DNA from: Palsa-504 sp963742795
GTDB taxonomy: Bacteria > Actinomycetota > Actinomycetes > Streptosporangiales > Streptosporangiaceae
Length of the DNA: 64,000 nt
Assembly (NCBI GenBank): GCA_963742795.1
Contig: CAVUNL010000008.1
Location: forward strand, 350,006-414,005
Direction of reading: 5' to 3'
Part shown: one piece after another, positions 17,408 to 26,803 of the stretch
Layout: each line of letters opens with the position of its first letter
Position numbering within the stretch: position 1 is the first letter of the stretch
Made by a program: the position numbers and the translations under genes
Notes under the pieces: generated by a model
What the model was told of the DNA's origin: nothing
The model's input: the letters and a program-made list of their open reading frames with translations, nothing else
Database searches by the model: none

Positions 17408-18666
17408 CGGGCCGGCCCATTGCGGACCGGCCGCGCGCCGCCTACATCGACGCGACCGCGGGCGTGGCCGGCGACATGCTGCTGGCCGCCCTGCTCGATG
17501 CGGGCGCCGACGTGGACCGGGTGCGCGCAGCCATTGCCTCACTCGGCGTGCCCGGTCTCGGGCTGCGCACCGAGGCCGCCCGCCGGGGCGGCCTCGCGTG
17601 CCTGCGGGCCGTGATCACCACGTCGGCGGCGCCCGACCGCCAACGGCACCTCGCCGACGTGCTCGGCCACGTCGGCGCCAGTGACCTCGGCCCGGCCGGG
17701 AAGGATCTCGCGACCCGGGTCTTCCGCCTGCTGGCCGAGGCGGAGGGGGCGGTGCACGGCGAGCCACCCGAAGACGTGCACTTCCACGAGGTGGGTGCGT
17801 TCGACTCACTGGCCGACGTGGTGGGGTCGGCGGCCGCACTGGAGGATCTCGGACTGCTGCGGCCCGGCGCGGTGGTGTGCTGCTCGGCCCTGGCCGCCGG
17901 AAGCGGATTCGTCACCAGCGCGCACGGCCGCCTTCCGGTGCCGGCTCTCGCCGTCCTCCGTATCGCCGCCGCGGCCGGCCTGAACCTGGCCGGCAGCGAC
18001 CCGGCCAGCGGCGACCTGGCCGGTGAGCGCACCACCCCGACCGGTGCGGCCCTGCTCGCGGCGGCGGCCACCCCGGGCGGCTTTCCGGCCATGACGGTCC
18101 GCGCGGTGGGCACCGGCGGCGGTGGCCGGGACACTCCGGACCGGCCCAACATCACCCGGGTGGTCATCGGGGCGTCCGCCGCGGAGCGGGACCTGCACGA
18201 GGGCGACGTGACCGTCGTCGAGAGCACCGTCGATGACCTCGATCCCCGGCTGTGGCCTTCGGTCCTTCAGGCGGTGCGGGCGGCCGGCGCCTGGGACTGC
18301 TGGTGTACCCCGATCGTCGGCCGGCACGGCCGCCCGGGGCAGGTCCTCACCGCCCTGTGCGCCGAACCGGTCCGTCGTGCCGTGGCCGCCGCGATGTTCG
18401 CCCACACCGGGACGCTCGGCGTCCGCTGGTCCCGGATGAGCCGGCTGACCGCCGCCCGGACGTCGGTGGCGGTGGAGGTGGGACCGCCGGGCCGCAGCCA
18501 GGTCGTCACGGTCAAGGTGGCCGGCCCCACCGACGGCCTCGCGGGCTTCGGAACGGTCACGGCCGAGCTGGCCGAGGCCGAAGCCGCCGCCCGGGCCCTG
18601 GGCTGGCCGGTGCGGGCCGTCTGCGAGGCCGCCGTCGCGCAGTACCGCGCCCGGTGCCGGTCATGA
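17404..18666 (+). CDS. larC: LarC, nickel insertase for the pincer cofactor
   Basis: A 420-aa protein with an N-terminal DATAGVAGDMLLAALLDAGA, HFHEVGAFDSLADVVGSAAA (His-rich metal-binding motif), and a C-terminal domain containing VESTVDDLDPRLWP. LarC inserts nickel into the dinucleotide in a CTP-dependent reaction. In L. plantarum it is made by programmed frameshifting of two reading frames; here it is one continuous frame of full length. Its end overlaps a minus-strand gene by 6 bp. No larA (lactate racemase) gene is in the window. Confidence 0.92.
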   Translation: MTGRPIADRPRAAYIDATAGVAGDMLLAALLDAGADVDRVRAAIASLGVPGLGLRTEAARRGGLACLRAVITTSAAPDRQRHLADVLGHVGASDLGPAGKDLATRVFRLLAEAEGAVHGEPPEDVHFHEVGAFDSLADVVGSAAALEDLGLLRPGAVVCCSALAAGSGFVTSAHGRLPVPALAVLRIAAAAGLNLAGSDPASGDLAGERTTPTGAALLAAAATPGGFPAMTVRAVGTGGGGRDTPDRPNITRVVIGASAAERDLHEGDVTVVESTVDDLDPRLWPSVLQAVRAAGAWDCWCTPIVGRHGRPGQVLTALCAEPVRRAVAAAMFAHTGTLGVRWSRMSRLTAARTSVAVEVGPPGRSQVVTVKVAGPTDGLAGFGTVTAELAEAEAAARALGWPVRAVCEAAVAQYRARCRS

Positions 18667-19281
18667 CGGTATGAATATCTGACCTACTACGCCGGGTTCC
18701 TCGACCCGGACCACGGCGTCCGGCGGTGCCTCCCGGCTGAGCTGGGCGGCGAGTTCCCGGGCATCGTCCTCGTTGTCGGCGCGGACGATCAGGAACTTCC
18801 AGCGCCGCACCACCGTCCGGCCCTCGCCTTCCAGCGTGCGCGCCAGCGCGACCGCCTCGCGGTGCGACGGGAACTCAACCCGGGCCTGCCATCGGCCGAC
18901 CCCGGCGGCCAGCGACTCGGCCGTTTCAGCGTCCACGAGCCGCTGATGCTCCGCCTGCCGCTCGGCTTCGGTCTGCGGCATCGCGACGTCCGGGCTCTCC
19001 CACTCCTCCTCGATGGGATGCCATCGATGCAGCGCGAACTCCGCCTGAATGTCATCGTGAGCCAGCACGTCGCGGGCGACCCGCTCAGCCTCCGTGGCGG
19101 CGACCTCGGTGCCCGCGTACAGGAAGATCTGCGAGTCGCCCGCGCCGACGACGATGGTGCGGCCGAGCTGCCGGCGGACGTCTTCTTCCACCTCATGGCC
19201 GGACAGCGCCCGCTGCGCCTGCCCGGCTTGTGCCTGGCCGTCCAGGGAGATGGTTACCCGCCAGTCATCGCCGTCTGCCAC
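18661..19281 (-). CDS. Conserved hypothetical protein, 206 aa
   Basis: An acidic cytosolic protein with two related-looking halves. One has DWRVTISLDGQAQ, the other RWQARVEFPSHREAVALART, each followed by a helix and RTVVRRWKFLIVRADNEDDA-like strands. This suggests a duplicated alpha/beta sandwich, as in SPOR- or ferredoxin-like folds (inference). There is no signal peptide or membrane segment. Convergent overlap with larC is 6 bp. No named family is recognised. Confidence 0.6.
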   Translation of the reverse strand: MADGDDWRVTISLDGQAQAGQAQRALSGHEVEEDVRRQLGRTIVVGAGDSQIFLYAGTEVAATEAERVARDVLAHDDIQAEFALHRWHPIEEEWESPDVAMPQTEAERQAEHQRLVDAETAESLAAGVGRWQARVEFPSHREAVALARTLEGEGRTVVRRWKFLIVRADNEDDARELAAQLSREAPPDAVVRVEEPGVVGQIFIPS

Positions 19282-19387
19282 GGCACGACTCTAACGCACC
19301 GCGCGAACGTGCGAGCTGGGCTGCGTGCCCGATCCGGTATTAGATGGGGTCATCCGTCGGAGCGAGTTCCGCACTCATGGAGAACGC

Positions 19388-20449
19388 ATGTCGGTCGCCG
19401 AATCGGCGCTGCCGGGTATCGAAGCCGGCCGGGTGGAACGCTGGCTCGCCGAGCACGTGGACGGCCTGGCCGGCCCGGTGGAGTTCAGGCTTGTCTCGGG
19501 CGGACGCTCGAACCTGACCTACCGGCTCACCGACGCCGCCGGCGTCAGCTACGCGTTGCGCCGCCCGCCCACCGGGGGAGTGCTGAGCACCGCGCATGAC
19601 GTAAGCCGGGAATGGCGGTTCATCTCCGCGCTGGCGCCGACCGCGGTTCCCGTCCCGCCGCCGGTGGCCTACTGTGCCGATTCCACGGTCACCGGCGCTG
19701 AGTTCTACGTGATGGGGTTCGTCGAGGGCCTGGTGCTCGCGGACCACGCGGCCGGGCTGGCCCTGGCGCCGCAGGCCCGGGCCAGCGCGGCCGAGCACCT
19801 CATCGAGGTGCTCGTCGCGCTGCATGCGCTCGACCCCGCCGTGGTCGGCCTGGGCGACATGGTGCGCCAGACCGGGTACCTCGAGCGGCAGCTGCGCCGC
19901 TGGCATGCGCAGGTGCACGCGACGGGCGCACCGGAACTCGCGCTGCTCGACGAGGTGCACGACCTGCTCGCTGCCCGCGTACCCGCGCAGTCCGGCGGCA
20001 TCGTGCACGGCGATTACCGGGCGGGAAACGTGGCGTTCGGGCCGGACGGTGTCGTCAGGGCGGTCTTCGACTGGGAACTCGCGACCACCGGTGACCCGAT
20101 GGCGGACCTCGGGTGGCTGGCCTCGACCTGGCAGGACCCGGGTGAGCAGCTGCCGCCGACCACGCCGGGGCCGAGCACCGTAGCAGGCTTCCCCGCCCGG
20201 GCGCTGCTTGTGCGGCGCTACGCCCGGCTGTCGGGCCGGGACGTGTCGAACCTGCCGTACTGGGTGGCGTTTTCGCGGTGGCGGTCGGCGTGCATCGGCG
20301 TCGGCGTGCGGGCCCGCTACCTGGCCGGGCACATGGCCGACGACGGCTTCGCCGCCGGGCTCCTGACGTCGGCCGAGCCCGGTGCGGCCGGGGGCCGCGT
20401 CGTCCTGGCGGAGGCCGCCCGCGGCGCGCTGCGCGCCGCTGGCCTCTGA
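19388..20449 (+). CDS. Phosphotransferase family protein (ACAD10/APH-like)
   Basis: A 353-aa kinase-like fold. It has GGRSNLTYRLTD (nucleotide loop), LRRPPTGGVLSTAHDVSREW, IVHGDYRAGNVAFGPDG (HGDxxxxN catalytic loop) and FDWELATTGDPMADLG (metal-binding DxD-type motif). It matches the APH-like proteins that sit beside acyl-CoA dehydrogenases and, in ACAD10/11, phosphorylate 4-hydroxyacyl-CoAs. It lies 36 bp upstream of an acyl-CoA dehydrogenase gene, which supports the same role. GGAGAACGC precedes the ATG. Confidence 0.88.
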   Translation: MSVAESALPGIEAGRVERWLAEHVDGLAGPVEFRLVSGGRSNLTYRLTDAAGVSYALRRPPTGGVLSTAHDVSREWRFISALAPTAVPVPPPVAYCADSTVTGAEFYVMGFVEGLVLADHAAGLALAPQARASAAEHLIEVLVALHALDPAVVGLGDMVRQTGYLERQLRRWHAQVHATGAPELALLDEVHDLLAARVPAQSGGIVHGDYRAGNVAFGPDGVVRAVFDWELATTGDPMADLGWLASTWQDPGEQLPPTTPGPSTVAGFPARALLVRRYARLSGRDVSNLPYWVAFSRWRSACIGVGVRARYLAGHMADDGFAAGLLTSAEPGAAGGRVVLAEAARGALRAAGL

Positions 20450-20485
20450 CTACTGTTATGGCGTCAACTGACAAGGAGTGAGGTC

Positions 20486-21757
20486 ATGGCGTGGGATTTC
20501 TCCACCGACCCCCAGTTCCAGGCGAAGCTCGACTGGGTCGAGCGGTTCTGCCAGGAAAAGGTCGAGCCGCTCGATTACGTCTTCCCCCATGCGGTGCGGT
20601 GGCCGGATCCGGTGGTGAAGGCGTACGTGCGCGAGCTTCAGCAGGAGGTCAAGGACCAGGGCCTGTGGGCGATCTTCCTCGACCGGGAGCTGGGCGGACC
20701 AGGCTTCGGGCAGCTCAGGCTGGCTCTGCTCAACGAGGTGATCGGTCGCTACGCGGGCGCGCCCTCGATGTTCGGCGCGTCGGCGCCCGATACCGGGAAC
20801 ATGGAGATCCTCGCGGCCTACGGCACCGGGGAACAGAAGAAGCGGTGGCTCGAGCCGCTGCTCAACCAGGACATGTTCTCGGCGTTCTCGATGACCGAGC
20901 CGCAGGGCGGCAGCGATCCGAACCTGTTCAAGACCCATGCCGTGCAAGACGGCGACGAGTGGGTGATCAACGGCGAGAAGTGGTTCACCTCCGCGGGACG
21001 GATCGCCGACCTGCTGTTCGTGATGTGCACCAACGGCATGTTCGTGGTGCCCCGCGCCACCCCCGGCGTCGAGATCATGCCGGAGCCGAGGAACCACAAT
21101 CACATCGTCTACCGGGACGTCCGGGTACCCCTCGACCACCTGCTCGGCCCGGAAAACGGCGCCCGGGTACTCGCCCAGCGCCGCCTCGGCGGGGGCCGCA
21201 TCCACCACGCCATGCGCACCATCGCGCAGTGCAAGCTCGCCTTCGACATGATGTGCGAGCGGGCACTCAGCCGCGAGTCACACGGCAGGATCATCGCCGA
21301 GCACCAGATGGTGCAGGAGAAGATCGCTGAGTCCTACGCGGCGATCACAATGCTCCGGCTGTTCGTGCTCGAGACCGCCTGGAAGATCGACCAGACCTCG
21401 ACACTGGAGGCCCGCACCGACATCGCGGCGGTGAAGTTCACGATGGCCAAGGTGCTGCGCGAGGTGTCCTACAACGCGCTGCACATCCTGGGCTCGCTCG
21501 GCACTACCGATCTCACGCCCATCCAGGCCATGTATGCGTCGGCACCCGCCATGGGCATCGCCGACGGCGTCGACGAGGTGCACAAGGCCACCGTGGCCCG
21601 CCGGGTGCTCAAGGGCTACCGTCCGCACGAGGGGTACTGGCCCACCGAGTACATCCCGGCCAGACGAGAAGAGGCGTGGCGCCGGATGCGCCCCGTCCTC
21701 GACGCCCGGCCTGACCTCGCCCGCGTGGCCGAGGAGCATTCCGCTGCCCGCCGGTGA
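20486..21757 (+). CDS. Acyl-CoA dehydrogenase family protein
   Basis: A 423-aa flavoprotein with the usual blocks: FSMTEPQGGSDPNLFKTHAV (FAD and substrate region), WVINGEKWFTSAGRIADLLF, and a C-terminal helical domain with AKVLREVSYNALHILGSLG. It oxidises acyl-CoA to enoyl-CoA in the cytosol. GGAGTGAGGTC lies just upstream of the ATG. Together with the preceding phosphotransferase it probably handles 4-hydroxy or branched acyl-CoAs, as in ACAD10/11-type pathways (inference). Confidence 0.92.
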   Translation: MAWDFSTDPQFQAKLDWVERFCQEKVEPLDYVFPHAVRWPDPVVKAYVRELQQEVKDQGLWAIFLDRELGGPGFGQLRLALLNEVIGRYAGAPSMFGASAPDTGNMEILAAYGTGEQKKRWLEPLLNQDMFSAFSMTEPQGGSDPNLFKTHAVQDGDEWVINGEKWFTSAGRIADLLFVMCTNGMFVVPRATPGVEIMPEPRNHNHIVYRDVRVPLDHLLGPENGARVLAQRRLGGGRIHHAMRTIAQCKLAFDMMCERALSRESHGRIIAEHQMVQEKIAESYAAITMLRLFVLETAWKIDQTSTLEARTDIAAVKFTMAKVLREVSYNALHILGSLGTTDLTPIQAMYASAPAMGIADGVDEVHKATVARRVLKGYRPHEGYWPTEYIPARREEAWRRMRPVLDARPDLARVAEEHSAARR

Positions 21758-21993
21758 GACCTGCACCCAGCAGCGCTGACGGCGCTCCCAAGCAAGCTCG
21801 GGTCGGCCCGAAGGCCGATACCGATGACCGGTTAGGCTCGGATTCAGGGTAGTTCGCGCGAAGCAGTGACCTCCTAAGGGCCCTACTTGCACTCCATTCA
21901 TCCTTAGCGGGTGAAGCCCAGAGGGAATGGCTCGCCGAGACTTGTCCGCAGGGTGTTCGCCGCTGGACGCCCCAGACGGAGGTGAATGTCAAA

Positions 21994-22380
21994 GTGAACT
22001 ACCCGTTGTGGGATCTGTTCTTGACCATGCTGGAGCTGTTCGTCTGGATCGTGTTGATCGTCCTTGTCATCTGGGTCATGCTCAGCATCCTCCGGCGCCA
22101 TGACCTCAGTGCCTGGGCCAAGGTGGGCTGGCTTATCGTGGTGATTGTGTTGCCGTATATCGGCGTATTTACCTATCTGATCGTGCGCGGTGCGCACCTG
22201 GCCGGAGAGCAGGTCGCGACAGCTAACGCCCCTCAGGATGAGGGGTTCCGCAGGTATGAGCGGTTCGAGGCGCAGGGCAAGGACAGCGCTGATGAGCTGG
22301 CCAAGCTGGCCGATCTGCGAGACCGGGGTGTCATCACAGACGCGGAATTCCAGAAGCGCAAGACTCAGCTTCTGGCGTAA
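21994..22380 (+). CDS. PLDc_N / SHOCT small membrane protein
   Basis: A 128-aa protein. Residues about 5-65 contain two transmembrane segments of the PLDc_N type (WIVLIVLVIWVMLSILRRHD, then WLIVVIVLPYIGVFTYLIVR). After a charged linker, residues about 96-128 form a SHOCT motif (DELAKLADLRDRGVITDAEF). These occur together in many actinobacterial membrane proteins of unknown role. GTG 21994 is preferred because GGAGGTG lies about 8 nt upstream; GTG 21982 is in frame. A related PLDc_N-only protein is at 33531-33713. Confidence 0.8.
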   Translation: MNYPLWDLFLTMLELFVWIVLIVLVIWVMLSILRRHDLSAWAKVGWLIVVIVLPYIGVFTYLIVRGAHLAGEQVATANAPQDEGFRRYERFEAQGKDSADELAKLADLRDRGVITDAEFQKRKTQLLA

Positions 22381-22483
22381 CGACATTATCAGGAGGGCCG
22401 GGCGACGCGGCCCAGGCACGGCAGTACAGGATCTGCCCGGGTGACGGTCACGAAGCCAGCGCTGCCGCCACCACGGGCAGTGA

Positions 22484-23035
22484 TCATGCTCGCCGGTCGT
22501 CGTGTCGCAACTCGCCGCCTGAGTCGGGTGACGTGGTGGCGCTGGGCCGCGTCGCACCGTGCCGGACGTCACTGGACGGGTCGTGAGCCGCGGCCCGGCC
22601 GGAAGTCCGTTGGTTATGGGCCTCGTGGAGCTTGCCGTAGATCGCCGTCTGGCGTTCCAGGTGCTCACGGTGCAGCCGTTCGATGAGCTCGTGAGTCGGC
22701 TTCCTGCCCCGGTAGTCCGGATGATGGCGGTAACAGAGCATGAACTGGCCGTCGGCCGCGGGATACTGCCCGACCCGCCAGCATCCCGGCTCGTGACAGT
22801 TGTGCTTCTTGACCAGCTGGTAGATGCCTGCGGCGATCCCGCCGAGGATGCCGAACTCCTCGAGGTCCGAGCCGAACCCGGACCAGAACCCGTAGTAGGG
22901 GCCAGACTCGTTGATGGTGCCCGTGTGCAGCTGGACCCAGTAACCGACTTGCCGTGCGTGGAGCAGCCAGACGGCTACAGCCGCCACCGCGGCGCAGGTC
23001 AGGCCGACGATGATAATCGGACGCCACTTCAGCAC
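22484..23035 (-). CDS. Phage-like small membrane protein, 183 aa
   Basis: It starts with one hydrophobic segment (IIIVGLTCAAVAAVAVWLLH). The segment GPYYGFWSGFGSDLEEFGIL leads into a second hydrophobic stretch with AAGIYQLVKKHNCHEPGC. The block C..(x5)C..W..G, then CYRHHPD, could bind metal. Similar proteins are frequent in actinophages and integrated elements. The C-terminal 60 residues are charged and low in order. GTG 23035 follows AGGAGGTGAGAG, an excellent site. No function is known. Confidence 0.6.
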   Translation of the reverse strand: MLKWRPIIIVGLTCAAVAAVAVWLLHARQVGYWVQLHTGTINESGPYYGFWSGFGSDLEEFGILGGIAAGIYQLVKKHNCHEPGCWRVGQYPAADGQFMLCYRHHPDYRGRKPTHELIERLHREHLERQTAIYGKLHEAHNQRTSGRAAAHDPSSDVRHGATRPSATTSPDSGGELRHDDRRA

Positions 23036-23131
23036 CTCTCACCTCCTGAGATCGGCCTGCTGCCTCCTGCCCGGCGGACTCAGGCCGTACCAGTACACGC
23101 CAGAGCCGGCCTGAACCGCCAATATCTGCCG

Positions 23132-23314
23132 TCAATGGCTCGATAGCCGCCGCCTTCCGGGCACCGCCGAGCGCAGCGGCCAGCCGGCCCCGCGGGCGCC
23201 GGACCTGCTGTTCGGGTCATCGAACGACGCGTGCGTCTTCGCGAGGCAGTGCTTGTCGCTTTCGACCGGAATGCCGGAGTCCGTCCACGTCGGCTTGGTT
23301 GGCGAAGCGGTCAT
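23132..23314 (-). pseudogene. N-terminal scrap of a catalase-like gene
   Basis: The first about 25 residues (TKPTWTDSGIPVESDKHCLA) match the conserved start of monofunctional catalases (..TTTDAGIPVxSDExSLT). The similarity then stops and the remaining residues look random before a stop. A ribosome site (AAGAAGGA) is still in front of the ATG. The haem-binding core is absent, so the product cannot be a catalase. The assignment rests on this short match. Confidence 0.5.
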
Positions 23315-23362
23315 TGCGCGTGTCCTTCTTTGCTGAACGGATAATCAACGTCGCGATCCTCG

Positions 23363-24240
23363 TCACATCACCTCGGGCGATGGGCCGGCCACCGGTACGG
23401 CGCCGGCCATGAGGGCGTCGATCCGCTGCATCACCTCATCGTCGAGGTCCATCGCGGACGCCGCCAGAGCCTCGTCGACGTGGTTGCGATCACGGGTGCC
23501 CACGATGGCAACGTGGACGGCCGGATTGGCCAATGTCCAGCCGATCGCCAGCTGGGGCAGCGTGAACCCGAGTTCGGTTGCCAGCGCACCCAGTTCAGCC
23601 ACCACCCGCAGATTGCGCGCGTAGGTCTCGCCCTGGAACATCGGGCTTCTGGATCGCCAGTCGTCTCGCGCGAATCGCGTGCCGGGGCCGAGGCTTCCGC
23701 TCAGCAACCCGTGGGCGAGGGGTCCATAGACCAGGACTCCCATGTCGTGCGCCTCGGTATAGGGGAGGACCTCGGCCTCGATGTCGCGGCGGAACAGGTC
23801 CGTAAGGGGCCTGCAGTGTTTCGGCCGGCACGGTGACCCCGAAGGTCTCCATCTGCCCGGCGTCGAAGTTCGACACGCCGCCGTGCCGGATCTTGCCCTC
23901 GGCGATCAGCCTGGCGAGCGCCTCCGCGGTCTCATCAAAGGGCGTGCCGGGATCGGGCCAGTGCACCTGGTACAGGTCGACGTAGTCGGTGCCGAGCGCC
24001 CGCAGGCTGGCGTGGACGCCCTCCCGGATCCAGCGGGCGCTCGCGTCACGAACCAGGCCGCCGTCAGCGGGCCGCAGTCCGCCCTTGGTGGCGATGACGA
24101 CCTGCTCACGGGGGACACCACGCAGCGCGGCGGACAGGAGCTGCTCGGCCTGCCCGAAGCCGTAGGCCTGGGCCGTGTCGAAGAAGGTGACACCCTCGTC
24201 GACAGCCCGCCGGATGGCTCCCATCGCCTCACCGAACGCC
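23363..24240 (-). pseudogene. Aldo/keto reductase, truncated and frameshifted
   Basis: Two frames join into one AKR: GVTFFDTAQAYGFGQAEQLL, VVIATKGGLRPAD, DYVDLYQVHWPDPGTPFDET, GVSNF, then after a shift MGVLVYGPLAHGLLSG and the normal end. The shift is a single extra base at the CC of 23800-23801; removing it restores YDLFRRDIEAEVLPY. The first about 45 residues of the enzyme are also missing, because the coding similarity stops near 24240 where a LuxR-type gene fragment begins on the other strand. It is therefore a true relic whatever the status of the indel. Confidence 0.8.
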
Positions 24241-25721
24241 TGGCCCGGGCCGCCATCGAGGCCGGCGCCGGGTTCGAAGCCCGCCTCATGGCCGCCGAGG
24301 CCGCGCATCTTCAGGGTCGCTCCGACCAGGCCGAACAGGAACTGGCCGCGCTGGCCGCGCTGGCAACCAGCGACGCCGAGAAAGCCCGCGCGGCGTTGCT
24401 GCGATTCGACAACACCTACTTCGAGCGCAGCGCCGACTTTCAGATCATTGACGACACGCTCGCTGACATCACCGACCCGTTCTGGCGCGACGCGCTAGTG
24501 AATAGACGCCTCTTCGTCATGGCCATGTCAAGCAGACCACGGGAAATAGCGAAGGCGGCATCAACCTGGATCCAGCGCCCCGATTCTGCATCGCGGGTAG
24601 AGGTGCTTCACGCCATGGTCCGGATGGGCCGCTTCGATGAGGCCATCGAGCGGTTGACCCCACCCCCGGATACCAGAGCGGTCCCTGCGCCCGACGAGCT
24701 GTGGCACCAGTGGATACTTTTTGGCTGTCGCCCGGTTGCGCTCGTCTACTCCGGCCGTCTCGTCGAGGCGGACGAACTCCTCACCATGGCCTATCGCGAA
24801 GTCATGGATCATCCGGCGGCCGAAGCGAGAGCTGTCGTCGCCGCATGGTTCGCCCTCCTTCATCTCGAGCAGGGCCGCCCGGTGAGCGCCTTCCGCCGGG
24901 CCAGCGAGTCCTACACCCTCTTGCAACAGCTCGGGCGCTCGAGCGTTGTCCAACGGCCGTATGCTGTAGCCGCTCACGCGCTGGCCCTGACCGGTCGGGC
25001 AGAACAGGCCGCCGCTACATTGTCCGCGGTCGATGCCCTTGCCGTTCCGATATGGCCCAGCATCAGGACCGACTTGCTCCAGGCCCGGGCCTGGGCGGCG
25101 GCAGCCGCCGGCGGCCTCGCCACCGCCCGGGCCAGGCTCGAAGAGGCAACCGACGCCGGCGAAGAGATCGGCGACCTCATCGGTGCCGCCAGCGCGCTGC
25201 ACGGCCTGGCCCGCCTGGGCCACGCCCGCCAGGTGGCCGGCCGCCTAGAGGACCTCGCCGCCCAGGTCGACGGCGAGCTCGTGGTGGCCCGCGCCGCCTA
25301 TGCCAACGCGGTGGCGGCGAGAGACGGCCAGGCTCTCCATGCGGTCTCCGAAGCCTTCGAGGGACTGGGCGCCCTCCTCTACGCGGCCGAGGCCAGCGTC
25401 GAAACTGCCGCCGCGTCGCGACGGGGCGGACGTCCCCGCGACGCGGCGGCCGACGAGCACCGGGCGGCGCAGCTGCTAAGCCGTTGCGAAGGAGCCGCCA
25501 CGCCGGTGGTCAGGACCATCACGGCCCGGGCCCGCCTCACCCCCGGCGAGCTCGACGCCGCCGTGGAGGCCGCCGCCGGCCGTTCGAACAAGCAAATTGC
25601 CGCTGGTAGTCACATCTCAGTGCGAACGGTCGAGAACCATCTGCAGCGCGTCTACGAAAAGCTCGGGATCTCGAGCCGTCGCGAGCTGGCCGATGCACTG
25701 CATGACCAGCCGGGCATCTGA
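24234..25721 (+). pseudogene. LAL-type LuxR regulator lacking its N-terminal ATPase domain
   Basis: From about 24234 the frame encodes about 490 residues of helical TPR-like sequence (ERLARAAIEAGAGFEARLMA). It ends in a LuxR HTH: LTPGELDAAVEAAAGRSNKQ, then SVRTVENHLQRVYEKLGISS. Full LAL regulators are about 900 aa with a Walker-type ATPase at the N-terminus. That part is gone, and the 5' boundary coincides with the break in the aldo/keto reductase on the other strand. The frame stays open upstream only as an antisense shadow. A start codon for the remnant is not evident. Confidence 0.7.
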
Positions 25722-25753
25722 TCCGCCGGCACGCGCCGGCCATCCAGCGTTAC

Positions 25754-26230
25754 GTGGTCCGCCGCCTCGGCGCGAATGCGGCCGATGACATCGTCGCGGA
25801 GACGTTCCTGCTGGCCTTCGGCCAGCGGACCAGCTATGACCTGACACGCTCCGACGCACGCCCGTGGCTGTACGGCATCGCCACCAATCTCATCGGCCGT
25901 CACCGGCGGGCCGAAATCCGGTTGTATCGCGCGCTGGCCCGGACCGGGGGCGATCCGGTCACTGAGCCGTTCACGGACCGGGTCGATGACCGGGTCAGCG
26001 CCGGTCATGCCAGCAGGCAGCTTGCCGCCGCGCTGGCCCGGCTGTCCGCCAAGCTGCGCGACACGATGCTGCTGGCGGCCTGGAGCGACCTGTCTTACGA
26101 GGAGATCGCGGTGGCGCTCGGGGTGCCGGTCGGCGCCGTGCGGTCGCGGCTGAGCCGGGCTCGAAGCAGGCTCCGCCAGACCATGGGTGACACCGATCCG
26201 TCCGCTCTGGCCGAGGAGTCGCAGACATGA
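25754..26230 (+). CDS. Sigma-70 family RNA polymerase sigma factor, probably 5'-truncated
   Basis: The sequence reads YVVRRLGANAADDIVAETFL and ARPWLYGIATNLIGRHRRAE (region 2). It then has an HTH region 4 with LSYEEIAVALGVPVGAVRSR. Homologous similarity continues upstream of the GTG at 25754 as RRHAPAIQRY to about 25721, where it meets the stop of the regulator fragment. About 30 N-terminal residues are therefore missing and no ribosome binding site precedes the GTG. It overlaps the following CU044_5270-type gene by 4 bp, the usual partner of this sigma class. It may be inactive. Confidence 0.7.
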   Translation: MVRRLGANAADDIVAETFLLAFGQRTSYDLTRSDARPWLYGIATNLIGRHRRAEIRLYRALARTGGDPVTEPFTDRVDDRVSAGHASRQLAAALARLSAKLRDTMLLAAWSDLSYEEIAVALGVPVGAVRSRLSRARSRLRQTMGDTDPSALAEESQT

Positions 26231-26680
26231 ATGAGATGGACCTGCTCACCCGGTTCCGCGCGGAGGTCCCGCTCGGCGTCTCGCCGCACGCAGAGGAACT
26301 GTTCGACGCCGGGATTCACGATCATTCCGCCGAACGACCGGTGGTTCGCGCGCCCCGCAACCTATTCGCCCGCATCCGGATGCCATGGCGGGTCGCCATC
26401 GCCACCGGGCTGGCCGCAGGCCTGGCGGTGGGTCTCGTGGCGGCGATCCAGCCGTCCGGGCCGCCCCCGGTGCTGACGCGAAGCTTCTCGCGGACCGAGC
26501 CGCCGCCGCCCTGGCCCGGCTGGCCGCGCCGACGTCGAGTTCAGCTTCCCCTTCACCGGCGGCGTCACGGGCATCCTGCTCGACGCCGGCACCTCCCAGT
26601 TCGCCGGCTACGTGGAAAGCGGCGCGCAGACCCTTGTGCTCCAGCAGGCGAACGTCTCCGGACCCGGCGTCCTACCGTAG
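26227..26680 (+). pseudogene. CU044_5270-family protein, internally deleted and frameshifted
   Basis: The first frame gives MNEMDLLTRFRAEVPLGVSP and a membrane segment (VAIATGLAAGLAVGLVAAIQ). A second frame continues with KLLADRAAAALARLAAP, and a third ends with LLDAGTSQFAGYVESGAQTL and a stop at 26678-26680. All three pieces fit one CU044_5270 protein, normally about 300-400 aa, but most of the middle is deleted. These membrane proteins sit directly after the sigma gene and probably act as its anti-sigma partner (inference). Confidence 0.65.
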
Positions 26681-26803
26681 GAGCCACCGGCTGGAAGGAT
26701 GGAGACCAGCGGCATTCGGCCGGGCGTCTTCAGTCCCGTTACCCCCGCTGCCGGGCATCCGGCGGGGCGCGCCGCCTGGGCAGGTTTCGTAACCGATCGG
26801 GTG

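Noticed and set aside
23781..24233. Upstream extension of the LAL-regulator frame
   Set aside because: Antisense of the AKR relic, with no LAL similarity; only sequence from about 24234 fits the regulator.
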